The translations under genes and the position numbers were made by a program. The notes beneath the pieces are model-generated. The model was not told where the DNA came from, did no database searches, and saw only the letters and a program-made list of their open reading frames with translations. A stretch of DNA of 64,000 bases. It comes from Dichotomocladium elegans. Its lineage: Eukaryota; Mucoromycota; Mucoromycetes; Mucorales; Lichtheimiaceae. Below are positions 27,697 through 39,543 of the stretch, piece after piece. Positions within the stretch are counted from its first letter, which is position 1, and each line of letters opens with the position of its first letter. The stretch spans positions 62,001 through 126,000 of the forward strand of contig JAIXMN010000022.1 in the NCBI GenBank assembly GCA_025716815.1, in the 5' to 3' direction.

Positions 27697-27888
27697 TTAA
27701 TTGTCTTCACTAGCGGTGAACTCTGGAAAAGAAACGTATGTGCGCTCAAAGATTGAGGGCCTGGAATTTGGGTCGTGGAGAATTTCTGGAGCCTTATTGG
27801 TGGTGTTTAATGCTGAGAGGCAAGCTACATAAGACCGAGGTCGTTCAAATGCGAATGTGAGGGACTGGAGCCATTGAATGAACTGCAT
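27697..27888 (-). CDS. Possible small protein gene (63 aa) with TATA box
   Basis: A 63-codon minus-strand ORF (start MQFIQWLQSLTFAFERP, end PEFTASEDN). A TATATAAA-like element lies about 70-80 bp upstream of the ATG (complement of about 27960-27968). The product is not recognised and has no clear signal peptide or motif. A competing upstream ATG in another frame lies between them. Weak candidate only. Confidence 0.25.
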   Translation of the reverse strand: MQFIQWLQSLTFAFERPRSYVACLSALNTTNKAPEILHDPNSRPSIFERTYVSFPEFTASEDN

Positions 27889-30643
27889 ATTGGATGTTGC
27901 GCTTGTGGCTGTGTAAAGTGTGTAGAGAACGTGAAGCGAAAAACATCTTTTTGAGTCTGGTTTATATAGCCCTTGGTTGGATAGGGTGACATTCTGTCAA
28001 GCCTCGGACACTCTCCCGAAGATGGTAAAACCATGGATTGTCCCAGGCTGAAGATATGCGGGTGATAAAGGCAGATGCACCTGCATGTAAACCATTGACA
28101 AATAATGCCTGTGACCGGATCACACGAACGACGTTTGTAAAACAACAACACGCCATTTGCCTATGGGTTATCAAGATTCCACCGCACAACTTGCGCCTTC
28201 TTTCAAACGAAAAATGCCGATATTCCCGAGGAGCATACCTCTGTCATTATCTCGATCGATGTCTGTTTTTTTACTGGTTATCGTTTAAGAAATGCAGTCT
28301 ACCAATGCCACCTTTTATTTGGTTGGACGCGTAAAGGTACATCCTTGTTTACGGAGATATACAGAGAGGCACTAATATTTCCGCTCGCAGGCCTCCCATA
28401 AAGATGACAGCTTTAAACGTTCAACTTTCAACGCCCACGATAAATCCTTTCGATGGATAAGCCAACTTGTTCCTTCCCTTGTGCTCCTTCGCCGCAACCT
28501 TTTTATTTTGAAAAAGTAACTTAAGAGTTATTGAAATTAGTATACATCCGCCTGAATGGTGGATGAACATAAGTTCATAGTGGTCATATAAAGAGCTCCA
28601 TTCTACAATCCATTATAGGGTGCAGATCCTGGAGATACTGTCTGATATAGATGAACTATTCGTACACATATATACATCCAGTCATTTATGCTAGTATATA
28701 CATTTTCGATGTCCTGATCCAATCTAGTAAGTCAAAGCTGATTCGCCCGTGTAACGTGATAGAATAAGATGTGCAACAGAAACGACTACGTGCTTGGGAT
28801 GGACATATCAACGGTTGGGGTTTCTAAAATTCCATCATTTGGATATCATCCTTAGTAATGTGTATGTGACACATGATCAGGGGCAAAGATCATCGAATGA
28901 TAAAATATGCATACTACAATTCGTACCATTGGCTTGTTTAGCATATGTGAGGTTTACAATGTATGGTCCTGTACGCAACCACGGGGAGCAAGATGCATGA
29001 CTCTAAGGATATCATCTACACAGTAATGAGGAGGACAAAGTAGAGAAGGAAGTTGTAAACATACATCCATGTAGCTGCTTCTGGGATCGTCTCATGTTAT
29101 GAATCTATACGAAACCACAGTTGCAGTCGAGATAGCTGGTTATTGATCCGCAATATTCTAGAACAATTAGCTAAAATAAGTGAAATATAGAAAAGAAATA
29201 CTCCCGATGCTGCCATCCATCGGTGGTACTCTGAAAATTGAGACAAGCTAATTATTGTCTTTAGCAATCTGTCACAAAGTGCTCAATCACTTTTACTCGT
29301 CTGAACCCTTTGTAATCTTGTTTCAGCTATCCAATAGTCCATTGAAGGAAATATTGGCGTTTACCTACAGTGGCCGATGATCATTCTCTCTTTTAGAAGA
29401 CAAGTTACATTCGACATTAATTAAGCTTTATACTAAAAAAAAGATGCAGCGATACGATTGCTGACGCGGATCCATTCTCTGCTTTCCGTCGATTATAATT
29501 TACGGTAGTGCACTTTATCATCAATGGAATCCAGAGGGTTAACCTATCCAGTGTATCTATTGTTTTTAAATCTTTAGCCAAGACTCGCTGGTGTTCAAAT
29601 CCATTGCGTTTTAAGCATTTCCAATACCGTTGTCATTCCTTTTTTTTTTGCACTTTCAAATATAGATGATCTATAGTAGTTTGAGGATATTCAGACAGAC
29701 ACCCGAGTCCGAACAAAAAGGGGGCTTTGCAACCGCACATTAATACTCCTTAGCTAAAATAATTTGTGTTCCAATGATTAAAAGGTAAGTGTCGCGCAAC
29801 GCATCTCATAACAGTACATGTCACAGTTGTGCAAGCACACGCAGAAACGTCTGATATAGAGAATGGAGGGTACGGGAGTGTGGCGGGACGAAGGATGGAG
29901 ATAACAATACGATTCGAGGACGTCTAATATGACACAGGTCATCCTCGTTTATAGAGTAATAGCAGCTTAATAATGATTAAGATACAGTAGACATGAAAGA
30001 TCAACATACAGACGTAGAAACATAAATGTAGGATATTATTTCGCCCACTGAAGATCCGCCTTTCATAATAATCGCTATCCTTGTTCTATCTGCCTTGGTT
30101 TCCTGTCAATCGGAACTTACCACTCTAGCTATGACCACGCATATCAATGATACACATGATTTATCAAAGCCCTACAAAGGGATTCTACCAAAACATTGAA
30201 ATCACAACATCAAACCAATTTGGCTGCATTATCAATTCGTAGTACATTACAGAGTAAAAAAAAAAATACGGTAGCCGTCCGGCCAATGCAGGCTATGTAG
30301 ACTTGAACGCATCATTACAGCTCGCCATTTGGCTATATATTCACCAAGAGAAAGGGTTGCAGCAGCTGGGAGGTCACAGATACGACTTTGTGTCATTCCA
30401 TCAGCTCTCCAATAACTGTGTGATGTCTGGGAAGGTACTATGTCCAGGTGGATGGAGGTGTGGGGCCGGTAGCGAATAGCTAACATCGAAACTCAAACGG
30501 CTCCAGGTCATGTCGTGTGTATCGAGTAGGCCGCCGCGTACCCTGTATCTTCAGCAAGGTACTTGTGAGAGCCTTACAAAGACTTCCATCTTCTTTGTCA
30601 ACCACATCGATTGAAAAACCCTGAGGTGGCCGCTTCTAAGGCG

Positions 30644-31061
30644 TTAAACAAGTGGATCGCATGTTCCTCGGAGTGCCCAAGCAGAGATGTCTGAATTTGA
30701 GTGTATGCATTGCCAATTCAGATCCACAAATGCGTGGCTTCCGTTTTTATAAATAAGGTACTTGCGGTCATCATCATCATCAGCAGCAGCAGCAGCAGTC
30801 CGGATAGCCTGATCGTCCGAATTCTTCTTGCTGTACATGCTTGCTCAAGTAGAAATGATGCTATATGCGTATTGATTTGATCTTTTGCTTGTTATCATCG
30901 GCTCGTTCTGCCCAAATCTTGCTGAGGCTATCTTCCATGAAACCTGGAACCCTTCTGCCAATACCATTGGATCGAGCGTAAGAAGTGTGTAATACTCTAC
31001 TTTCTGCGATCGATGGATCCCAAGCATGGTGTTTAGGCAAACGATCAATGCGTAGCATCAC
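30644..31061 (-). CDS. Weak candidate gene with poly-Ala/Asp tract
   Basis: Two minus-strand ORFs lie close together: 31061-30861 (ends ERADDNKQKIKSIRI) and 30838-30644 (MYSKKNSDDQAIRT, then Ala and Asp runs from the CAG/ATC trinucleotide tract). Both are hydrophilic and could be exons of one gene, but I cannot place a convincing intron or name a family. May be chance. Confidence 0.18.
30768..30797. repeat. CAT/CAG trinucleotide run
   Basis: Consecutive CAT then CAG units on the plus strand, encoding Ala and Asp runs if read on the minus strand. Confidence 0.8.
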
Positions 31062-32199
31062 TGATTATCGTACAGACCCTGTCCTATATACCTCTCATTT
31101 CCCCATAACTGATCCGGAAAAAGTGGCAGGCTTGGCCCCGACTAGTGCATATTTGGTATAAAGCGTGTTTGTAAAATACTGAGGTATGGGCAGTATTGCG
31201 AAAGTTGCCTAGCAGAAGATATATAGCCTACAAGGGCCAGTTTACTAACATTTATTAAAGACAACACGACCTTATACGTAATGGAGACCCTGCATCGATC
31301 CGTATCTCCTTGAGACGAATCCAAACCGGTAAATCGATAGTTCGTTCTGGATAGATGTCAGAGCTAATATGTATATCGCACTATTAGAAAGAAATTACGG
31401 GAATCTTCCAGCCGTCTTATAGCCCTTGTTATGGTAGGCACCTCCGCCCCGCACCACCCCCTCCCACAACTGGGTGGCGATGTCATAGAGAGTATGGGTG
31501 TCGCATTGCAAATTGGTTTGGCAAAATTAGACCTTATCATGTTGTCTTTTTTCTAAATATTACTCCTACAGAGATTAAAATGCTTTCCTGTTTTCTGTAT
31601 ATGGCGTCTGTTCAATGAGAGATATCTTCCCAGATTTTAGCTCTCTTCTGCCTTTTGGTTACGGTATATAGGACCATTCCGTTTTGAATTGTCGTTCCAT
31701 TTAATCCATGTAATGCTTCGCTTTCCCTTTTTGTTACACGTGAAAAATACTCGGACGAGCTATATTTTATAGTCAAAGCATCGTTTAAAGACATGATTGC
31801 ATGCAGCGCTCGAAAGAAGATAGGATAGAGCATTCGAGCCTTTCTGGTTAGGTTATCAACTCACCATAGGTTTATATATTCTACGTGGAAACAGCAGACC
31901 AAAGAGAATATGCACAGCCCTCGTCGAGGACATAATGCATATACTCAGGCGGCTGCCCACGATCACCAACAACATACTGGGAAAAAAGGAAATAATAACA
32001 ATAAACTACCCATTTTATAATACAGCACTGTGTAAGGAACGGAGGACAGCCCAATAGTTTGAACTGGCATGCTTTGTAGAGATAGACTCTTATGCGACTT
32101 CAAAATAGGTGGGTTGAGGAATATAGTGTATAAGCTCCTCGCTCTTTATACAAACAATATTAACAATGCTTTTACGCGTAGATACATTTCTCCTCGTTT

Positions 32200-32232
32200 A
32201 TGTGTGTGTGTGTGTGTATGTGTGTATGTTTG
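32200..32232. repeat. GT dinucleotide microsatellite
   Basis: TG repeated about nine times, then TATGTGTGTATG, just downstream of the threonyl-tRNA synthetase stop. Confidence 0.85.
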
Positions 32233-32257
32233 CATATACATGATCAACGCCTTTACC

Positions 32258-34668
32258 TCAGAGCTTGTTCTCAAGGCTCTTGGTCTCTTTGAGGTTCATG
32301 ACGCTCTTCAGAACCTCGTCCAAAGGCACAGTCTTGCCCTTGGCCTTGGTGCCCACATCGTCGCGGTTTCGGACATTGACCGAGTTCGTGCTCTCCTCCT
32401 CAGCACCGACCACGAAAATAAAGTTGTACTGCGCAAGCTCACTGTTACGGATCTTCTTGTTTAGAGTGTTGTCTGACAGATCCGCGTCTGCAAAGATGCC
32501 TGCCGCCACAAGCTTGTCGGTGATCTTCTTGGCATAGTCCGCAAAAGGAGCCGCAACAGGAATGACGCTAACTTGGCGGGGAGAAAGCCAGAAGGGGAAT
32601 TTACCACCAAAATGCTCGATCAAGATACCCATCATGCGCTCGACTGAACCAAGAATGGCACGATGGATGATGACCGGGCGGGCAAATGCGTCTTCAGAAC
32701 CAGTGCCCTCAGTGCGGTAGCTAAGTTCGAAGCGCTGAGGAAGCTGGAAGTCCAGCTGAATCGTGGCACATTGATGCTTGCGGCGCAATGCATCCGATAT
32801 GACAATATCGATCTTGGGTCCGTAAAATGCACCATCACCAGGATTGAGTTCCCAAGTGATGCCCTTCTTAGCTGCAAACTTGTTCAACGAATCTTCGAGT
32901 TTCTTCTCGGCATTGTTCCACACCTCAACCTCGCCGATGAAGTTTTCAGGACGAGTCGACAACTTCAAGTGGAATTCAAAGCCGAAGATACCATACACAT
33001 GGTTTAAAAAGTCGAAGCAGCCCTCCATCTCCTGCTCGATTTGGTCCTGTCGACAGAAGATATGCGCATCATCTTGCTGGAACCGGCGTACACGAGTCAA
33101 GCCAGACAACGCACCAGAGAATTCGTTACGATGAAGAACACCGAAATCTGCGAATCGAACGGGGAGTTCGCGATAGCTACGGTCCGTATGGCCAAACATC
33201 AAGCAGTGGCCAGGGCAGTTCATGGGCTTCAATGCAAACTCTTCTTTATCCACCTCCAAGCAGAACATGTTCTCCTTGTACTTAGCAGCGTGGCCAGATT
33301 GATTCCAGAGCTTAAGATTGAACATGTTGGGAGTGATGACCTCAGTAAAGCCACGGACTTGGTACTCGTTGCGGATTAAGTCCATCAGTGCGTTGTAGAT
33401 GCGCGTGCCGTGCGGAAGGAAGAAAGCAGAACCGGGTGACAACTCGTGGAAGAAGAAAAGTTCCTGCTCTTTGCCGATCTTGCGATGGTCACGCTTGGAC
33501 GCCTCCTCGATGAACTTCTTGTACTCAGACATCTGCTTCTTGTCGGGGAACGAGATACCGTATAATCGCTGAAGCGAGTCGTTCTTGGCATCACCCAAGA
33601 AATACGACGCGGAGTTCTTGGTGATAGAAAACGTCTTGACACGGCCAGTGTGGGGAACGTGCGGGCCACGGCACAAATCGATCAGCGGACCGCAGCGGTA
33701 GACGGTGGTCGAGGTTCCATCAGGAATCTTGTCGTTGATGATGTGGACCTTGTAAGGGTTGTGTTTGAACATCTCCAGCAACTCTTCCTTCGTCATCACA
33801 AGACGCTCAAAAGGCTGTTTCTCCTTGTTGATGGAACCAACGAGCTTCTCAAGCGACGCGTAGTCATGCTGCGTAACAACGCTATCCTCGATCGCGACAT
33901 AGATATACATAAGCTTTTGCTGTCCGTTCTTCTCATCCCATCTTGCTTCCTTACCGGTCCTTCAAGCCCATCTCATAGTAGAAACCATCCTCCAACGGGG
34001 GACCAATGCACAAATGGCAGCCGTAATGACGCTCGCAAGCCTCACCAAGCATATGGGCACTCGAATGCCAAAAGACTTTCTTGCCTTCTTCATTGTCAAA
34101 ATCGAGCAGCTCAAGAGAGCACGAACCTTCCAAGGGGCGTTCCAAATCCCAGAGCTCGCCATTGACCTTGGCAATCACCGTGCGCTCGGCAAGCGACTTG
34201 GCAATGCCGAGCGCAATATCCATAGGCGAAGTCTCGAAGGAAGTGCCTTCCTTCTTGGTACCGTCTGGAAGCGTAATGGTGATAGGAGTGCGAGGCATTT
34301 CTATAAAAGAGCCATGGTGAATGTCAAAAAAAAGGCGAAAATATACGGTTGCATATGACGTGTGTGTCTGGGTGTGCGTGCATTTGTGTGCGTGTATGTG
34401 TACACCAAATTACCCTTCAGCTTAGCATCAGCCTTGGCTTTGAGGCGTTCGAACATCTGAATGCGGTGCTGCAGATACTCGGGAGGGGGGTTCATCTAAA
34501 TGATATGGAAAATTCCCATTGGACGATGAGTTAGTGCGCGTCAAAAACACAGGGACATGAGCGAACCTCGAGGGGATACTGGTTTTCAGCCGCGCCGGCA
34601 TTGGCCTTTTTGCTCTTCTTCTCGTTCTTCGCCGGGGAGGGCTTGCCTTCTGCTGGAGGAGGGCACAT
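32258..34668 (-). CDS. THS1: Threonyl-tRNA synthetase, cytosolic type
   Basis: Four exons give about 718 aa (yeast Ths1 734). It charges tRNA-Thr. Seen: a Lys/Ala-rich N-terminal extension (start [18 protein letters not shown]), TGS domain ([15 protein letters not shown]), editing domain with [10 protein letters not shown] and [11 protein letters not shown], then the class II core: [14 protein letters not shown] (zinc/active site), motif 2 [19 protein letters not shown], motif 3 [18 protein letters not shown], and the anticodon-binding domain to [14 protein letters not shown]. The third intron runs from CG|gtaagg (about 33957) to gaggatag|C, giving KDRVVTQHDY. Stopping at the in-frame ATG at 33910 instead would add a false YIYVAIED start. 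Intron 2 is CA-rich in the sense strand. Confidence 0.95.
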
Positions 34669-35240
34669 TTTTCTTGGAAGTTGTAAGAAGGACCTCTCCG
34701 GCCGGCGCTTAGAGAGTTTTTTATTTGGCCAGGCTCCGCTCAGCCACCAATTCAGGTGAGAGAGTGGGGAAAGGGGTAAATTTTGACCGCAGCAGCAGGA
34801 AATGGGTTAAGACCAAGAATGAGTCATGCTATCCTTCTATCAAAAGCGCTTCGAAGCACAGTCCGGACCCTTTTCATTGGGAGTAAGACGTACGTTGTAG
34901 AGCATGGTTAGCATTATGCCTTGTCGTTTGTTGTCGCTCAGCTGCTTCTGAGAGCGTGGGTTCTAGAAAAAACGCATTTCGATCATGGCGATAGACAGGT
35001 CGAGCAGATGGGCTATCGTTTTCTTGGGTATAGGATGGTGCATTCTTCCGATTCAAAAAATGGACAAAGCTTTCTTTTTGTTTCCAAATAATTTTAATAC
35101 ACAAAGAAGAAAATGGTATACGAGGGTATGATTATGAAGCAAGAGTGAGTAAATTTCGATGGGAAGGGTGGGAGGGTGGGGATGGGGAGGATGGCGGGAA
35201 GACACGAATTAACAGCGAAGAAGGAGAACTAAAAATAAAA
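34669..35240. other. Spacer between ThrRS and SREBP-like gene
   Basis: About 570 bp upstream of ThrRS and downstream of the SREBP-like gene. The plus strand at 35155-35200 is G-rich (GGGAGGGTGGGGATGGGGAGG), giving several closely spaced G runs that could form a quadruplex in the non-template strand of neither gene's coding region. No ORF supported. Confidence 0.4.
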
Positions 35241-37203
35241 TTATACAAAACCGCGCAAAATACCCATGGCTCTGTCAGCTGGACTTTCTTCATTGTCTTC
35301 GACATCATCGTCGTCTTCCTCCTCGTCGATCGGACGTGCGACAAAGTAGCCAAGCCGAGACAGCCTGTCGACCAAGATATGATGGGCCGGCAAGCGTTCC
35401 AGAGACGAACACCGCATCATGCGTCGCAATGCTAGTGTGGCGCTCTTCACATGACTTGCGGCCCAGGTTTCTGTACGCCAGACGTCGATCCAGGCCTGGA
35501 GACCCTGCATGGACACAACGAATTCAGCAAGCGCAAGAACCTGAGACTCGAGACCGACAACCCGTCTGCGCTTCACGACGCGTTTCATGTAGAGTTGAGT
35601 CGCATCCGCATCGAGAAGATGGGCAATGGCCTGCTTGCGGTCGTTGCGAATGAGCGCTGCCGTGCCTTGCAGGACAGAGACCATCTTGTGGCCGAGTGTG
35701 CTACGCTCGGATGCCTCAATAATGATGCCGAGGGCGTCTTCGGCAGCCGCGTTGTCATGGCGCCAGAGAGCTTCTACTGCCACGCCAACCGCAGCGAGCC
35801 AGCGCGGGTTGGAGTCAGCAGGGGCAGCGACTAATATGGGATTAAAGGGATGGGTTGTGGACGACGGTGGCGGTGAGGTGATAGAGATGATTAAACGAGC
35901 AAATTCGGTCCGCAGGTTGTCGAGGAGGTGGAGATGGGCCAGATGGTCCAATGTGGCAGGATGGTGCGCTAAGGCCTCGGCCCAGGCTTCCGAGTCGAGC
36001 ATGGCGATGGTGTCGTCGTCGGGATGGTGAACATCGAATGCAAGCGATCGCAGCGGGTGATCATCGGTCATCTCGAACATGGCATTATTCCAGTACACCT
36101 GAGCAAGCCGGCGCGAGACGAAGCGGTCGAGCCGCATGGCTACGGTCGCATAGACAACGACCAGGTCAATATGTCCTTGGCATCCGACCGTCTCGGCAAG
36201 GTTGATAAGGCGAGCGCACGCGTACACTTGTGACAAAATATCATCGCCATCGAACTGGAGCCACGGCTCAAGCCAGCTCGGGTCTTGTGGGCCAGAATGG
36301 ATGTCAACATGCAAGGTGCGGCGGATAATAAGACGAAGAACCTGAAGACTAGCGTGCCAATGGAGGCAGCTGTTCGGAAGAAGGTCTTCATTCTGGTCTT
36401 TGTTAGATTTATTCTTCTTGTGGGCGGGCCAGACTAATAGTAGACCCATGATCACCAGGAGCACAAGACGTAAGACTGAGAGGCCATCCGACGACGCGGT
36501 AGCAGGAACGTCGGTTGCCTCTGGTAGCGAAAAAGACATGCAAAGAAAGAGTGCCATGAAAGTAGTGGTTGTCCGCAGCGAAGAGGAACTATTAGAAGGG
36601 CTCATGCTATTCGATGTGGACATCGTTTTATGTGGCTGCTGTTGTATACGATGCAGCTTCTGCGCGTGGTAGCGCGCAAGAGCAGGTTCTCCGCCTGGTA
36701 TGCGCTTGAGATAAGCCTGCAAAGTGTCGTTTTCTTCCTGGAGCGAGTCATTTGTTTTTCTTAGGTATTGTATATACTCTGTCGCTTTCTGAAGAATAGT
36801 GGCCTTGTTGAGTTTTGTAGCAATAGCTACACCATCAATGTATTCCTCTTCTCGCTGGTGCAGCTCGTCGTCGCCGTGGTCTTCGTCTGGTATCCGCCGC
36901 CTTTTGCCTGAATTCACATGGCAAAGGGCTGGCACGACGTTTCTCAGTTCCGCAATACGATCATTGATGTTGTTCCTATATCGACGCTCGATAATGTTGT
37001 GTGCCGAGTTCTTTGGTTTGTGAGGGGGCGATACTGGTGGCGTTACGGGGCCATCGACTATTAACATAATCACTCATGAGACTGAATTGCTCAGGGGAAG
37101 ACTCTATTGATATACCAATTGGAGGGGGGAGCAAGAGGTCGTCAAGCCAAGTATCGTAAAAGCTGGTTTCATTGGTACAGAAAAGCATATCAAACGGCTC
37201 CAT
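35241..37203 (-). CDS. SREBP-like bHLH-zipper transcription factor with membrane segments
   Basis: Two exons (37203-37116 and 37057-35241) give 1905 nt, 634 aa. The short first exon encodes an acidic/hydrophobic activation-type segment (FYDTWLDDLLLPPP). A 58-nt gtatat...aatag intron joins it to VDGPVTPPVSPP and the bHLH, whose basic region NIIERRYRNNINDRI has the Tyr typical of SREBPs. A 28-residue acidic loop and a leucine zipper follow. At about residues 200-255 lie two hydrophobic segments (FMALFLCMSFSLP and LRLVLLVIMGLLLVW), then a long helical C-terminal domain of about 380 aa. SREBPs are ER-anchored and released by proteolysis to control sterol and hypoxia genes. SCAP dependence cannot be told from sequence. 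Confidence 0.85.
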
Positions 37204-37225
37204 GATGAAACGACACGACGGCGAC

Positions 37226-37332
37226 GTTTGGTGATGTGGCGAGAGAGGGGAGTGAAAGAAAAAAGGGGGGAGGAGGAGGAGAGGGGGAGGAGGAAGAGGA
37301 GGAGGAGGAGGAAGAAGAAGAAGACGAAGAGC
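37226..37332. repeat. Long homopurine/homopyrimidine tract upstream of the SREBP-like gene
   Basis: About 100 bp almost pure purine on the plus strand (GAGAGG, GGAGGA, GAAGAA repeats), pyrimidine on the sense strand of the gene. It begins about 20 bp upstream of the start codon, so it is in the 5'UTR/core promoter. Such tracts can form triplex (H-DNA). Confidence 0.8.
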
Positions 37333-38198
37333 GTGGTTCGCAAAGTGTTTGCCTGATGTGTCTTTCTGTGTATGTTTTGCGACGACAAGAAAATCAGCCA
37401 ACATATTTCCACTTAATTTTTTGTCCGCTAAAAGTGGCCTGATTCTTTTTTTTTTTTTTAACAAGTGGGACCTTGATAAAGGACACCATTACTCAGACAA
37501 ATAGTCAGCGTCAGCCTTGCAGATGTTTTGCATCATTGTCTCGCAGTACATATTAAGACACCACGTACGTTCCCACCAACGAGCAGAGATCATATACACA
37601 TCCACCCCTGAGGTGCAACGTTCTCCACACGTTCCACTTTTAATGACCGTCGTAACACTATCAAGTGGACCGAACAAAAAGACTGCCCGCTGTCACCAGC
37701 CTACATGCCTTTTAGACAGATAGCTTCAGCGCCAGTGGAGATGACCTTCACCCATGCAAGGGTACTTTGCACTAGGATGTATGTTTGTCTCATGCCGACA
37801 TCATCGTCCGTTATTCTCATAATTATTGAATGCTCCGCCCCATCTCCCGTTCCAGACATCCGAACTCATTGCTCTGGAGAGAAGGCATGCAATCGCAATC
37901 GGTTTGCCCCAAAAATCTGCAGCTCTTCGTTAACTGCTGTCGGGACAGTTACCGGAGAAGACAGCAAACGGGTTGACTGTCATGCCGTTCACAGGGGATG
38001 CTCATGTGACCCAAGTCTCCACGCTCGTATTATTTTCGGTGAATTCGGCAGCGGGATTCAAATTCAATCAAACCCACATCCGAGTACTTTGCCCAATTTA
38101 GGAATTGTCCCGAGAACGACATTTTTTTTTTACTGTCAAGAAATCATACCACAAAAAAGCAGATAATAACAAAAATTAAGTGTATCCGAAATGCTCTT
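37333..38198. other. Intergenic region
   Basis: Between the SREBP-like promoter tract and the SDR gene 3' end. ORF 37705-38166 on the plus strand (153 codons) has no recognisable motif and is unlikely to be coding. Nothing else seen. Confidence 0.4.
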
Positions 38199-39543
38199 TT
38201 AGATCTCATACTTGTCATATGCTTCTAGCGCTGCAGCTAGTTCCTTCTTGGAATGAGCAATCTTGGCAGGAGCCATCTTTGTTACTAAAAAGTCAACAAA
38301 TGCCTCGTTCTTGTAGATTTCGGCTGACAACAGAAAAAAATGGGTGATGAGAGTTAGCTTTTGTTCATTTCTCGTATTTGGCAACTTACGAAGAGGAGGT
38401 AATGGCTCCTGCTCACGGACTACATCCCCAGGTAATACCAACATGGCTTTGCCTATGATTAATGTCAGTAAATAGGTCGAAAGCCGTCGTTTACTCCCGT
38501 CCTTACAGTTAGCAGTCTCGTCCTCGATCAAGCCGGTTACAGCGCGAACCACGGTATCAATGCTGGTCAACTCAATAAAGTCCGTTATTTCGGCCATAAC
38601 ATCTCGCATCTCCTCCGGGAAATCTGGATCAATGCTCGTTCGAACCCCGTGGGGACATATGGCATTCACGCGAACATTGCAAATAGCAGGCATCATCTGG
38701 AAGCTCTTGAGCCAGCCAATTACGCCGTGCTTAGAGGCATTATACGCATACGGGCCAAGGCTATCTCGTTATAAAAGTACTTTTAGCGATATCCATCATA
38801 CACACCCATACGCACACACACTCTCAAGTCCGGATTCTCGGGTTATGTGTAACGACCAAATTTACTCTGTATAGAAGCCGGTCACCGATGACGTGATGAT
38901 GATGACACCGCCACCACGCTTAGCAAGATGTAAAAGAGCAACCTTGGTCCCCTTGATGACACCCATCATATTGACGTTAACCACGCGGGCATCAGCCTCG
39001 TCTAGAAAATGAAGAATATCTAGTCAGTAATTGACCCACATGCTAGGCCCAGATTGGGTTGCCTTTGCGTACCGTCCAAGGACATGAAGATATTATCACC
39101 TCCCTTCACAATACCCGCATTCAAATGAGCAATCTATATAAGATGTATCTTAGAAAAGATGGATGAAACCATGATCCTTTTCTTTCAACTTGCATCAACA
39201 CCTCCAAACTCTTCCTCGGCCGCTCGGAACAGGGCAACATTATCCTTGTAGACGGACACATCAGTATGACGGTAGGCAGCTACTCTTGTTCCAGCTCTAT
39301 CAAGTACAAATGCGGCAGAGTGAGATCAAAAGTGTAGCGGTGAATGATGCTACGTATACCACTAATGAACTATACATACAAAGCATTGAGTTCTTTGACG
39401 GTCTCCTCGCCGTCCTTATCCATGACGTCTCCGATCATGACCTTAGCGCCGCGGTTCACCAGCTCGACTGCTACGGCCTTTCCAATGCCGCGTGCAGCAC
39501 CAGTGATAACAGCAACTTTCCCGTCCAAGCGCGACTTGGTCAT
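38199..39543 (-). CDS. NAD(P)-dependent short-chain dehydrogenase/reductase
   Basis: About 290 aa from several exons on the minus strand. Start [21 protein letters not shown] supplies the Rossmann TGxxxGIG nucleotide motif; then [12 protein letters not shown] (NAG motif), [20 protein letters not shown], the catalytic Ser in [13 protein letters not shown] and YNASK (catalytic Tyr/Lys, YxxxK), and [17 protein letters not shown] typical classical SDR, nearest in feel to 15-hydroxyprostaglandin dehydrogenase-like members. Substrate cannot be named. Introns are short; one near 38770-38860 is GT-rich in the sense strand. The C-terminus is Lys/Glu-rich ([20 protein letters not shown]). Confidence 0.88.

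Larger units (their letters stand above)
27209..32257. other. 5-kb gene-poor, AT-rich region
   Basis: No gene of recognised family in about 5 kb, far longer than any other spacer here. It contains scattered ORFs of 60-110 codons on both strands, a CAT/CAG trinucleotide run (30768-30797) and a GT microsatellite at the right edge. Two weak small-gene candidates are listed separately (27697-27888 and 30644-31061). Nothing transposon-like was recognised. Confidence 0.45.

Noticed and set aside
33885..33910. ATG at 33910 as start of threonyl-tRNA synthetase
   Set aside because: It would lose the TGS and half of the editing domain; upstream exons with those domains splice to 33884 in frame.
35626..36030. 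Plus-strand ORFs of 130 codons within the SREBP-like gene
   Set aside because: Antisense shadows of an uninterrupted 1.8-kb coding exon.
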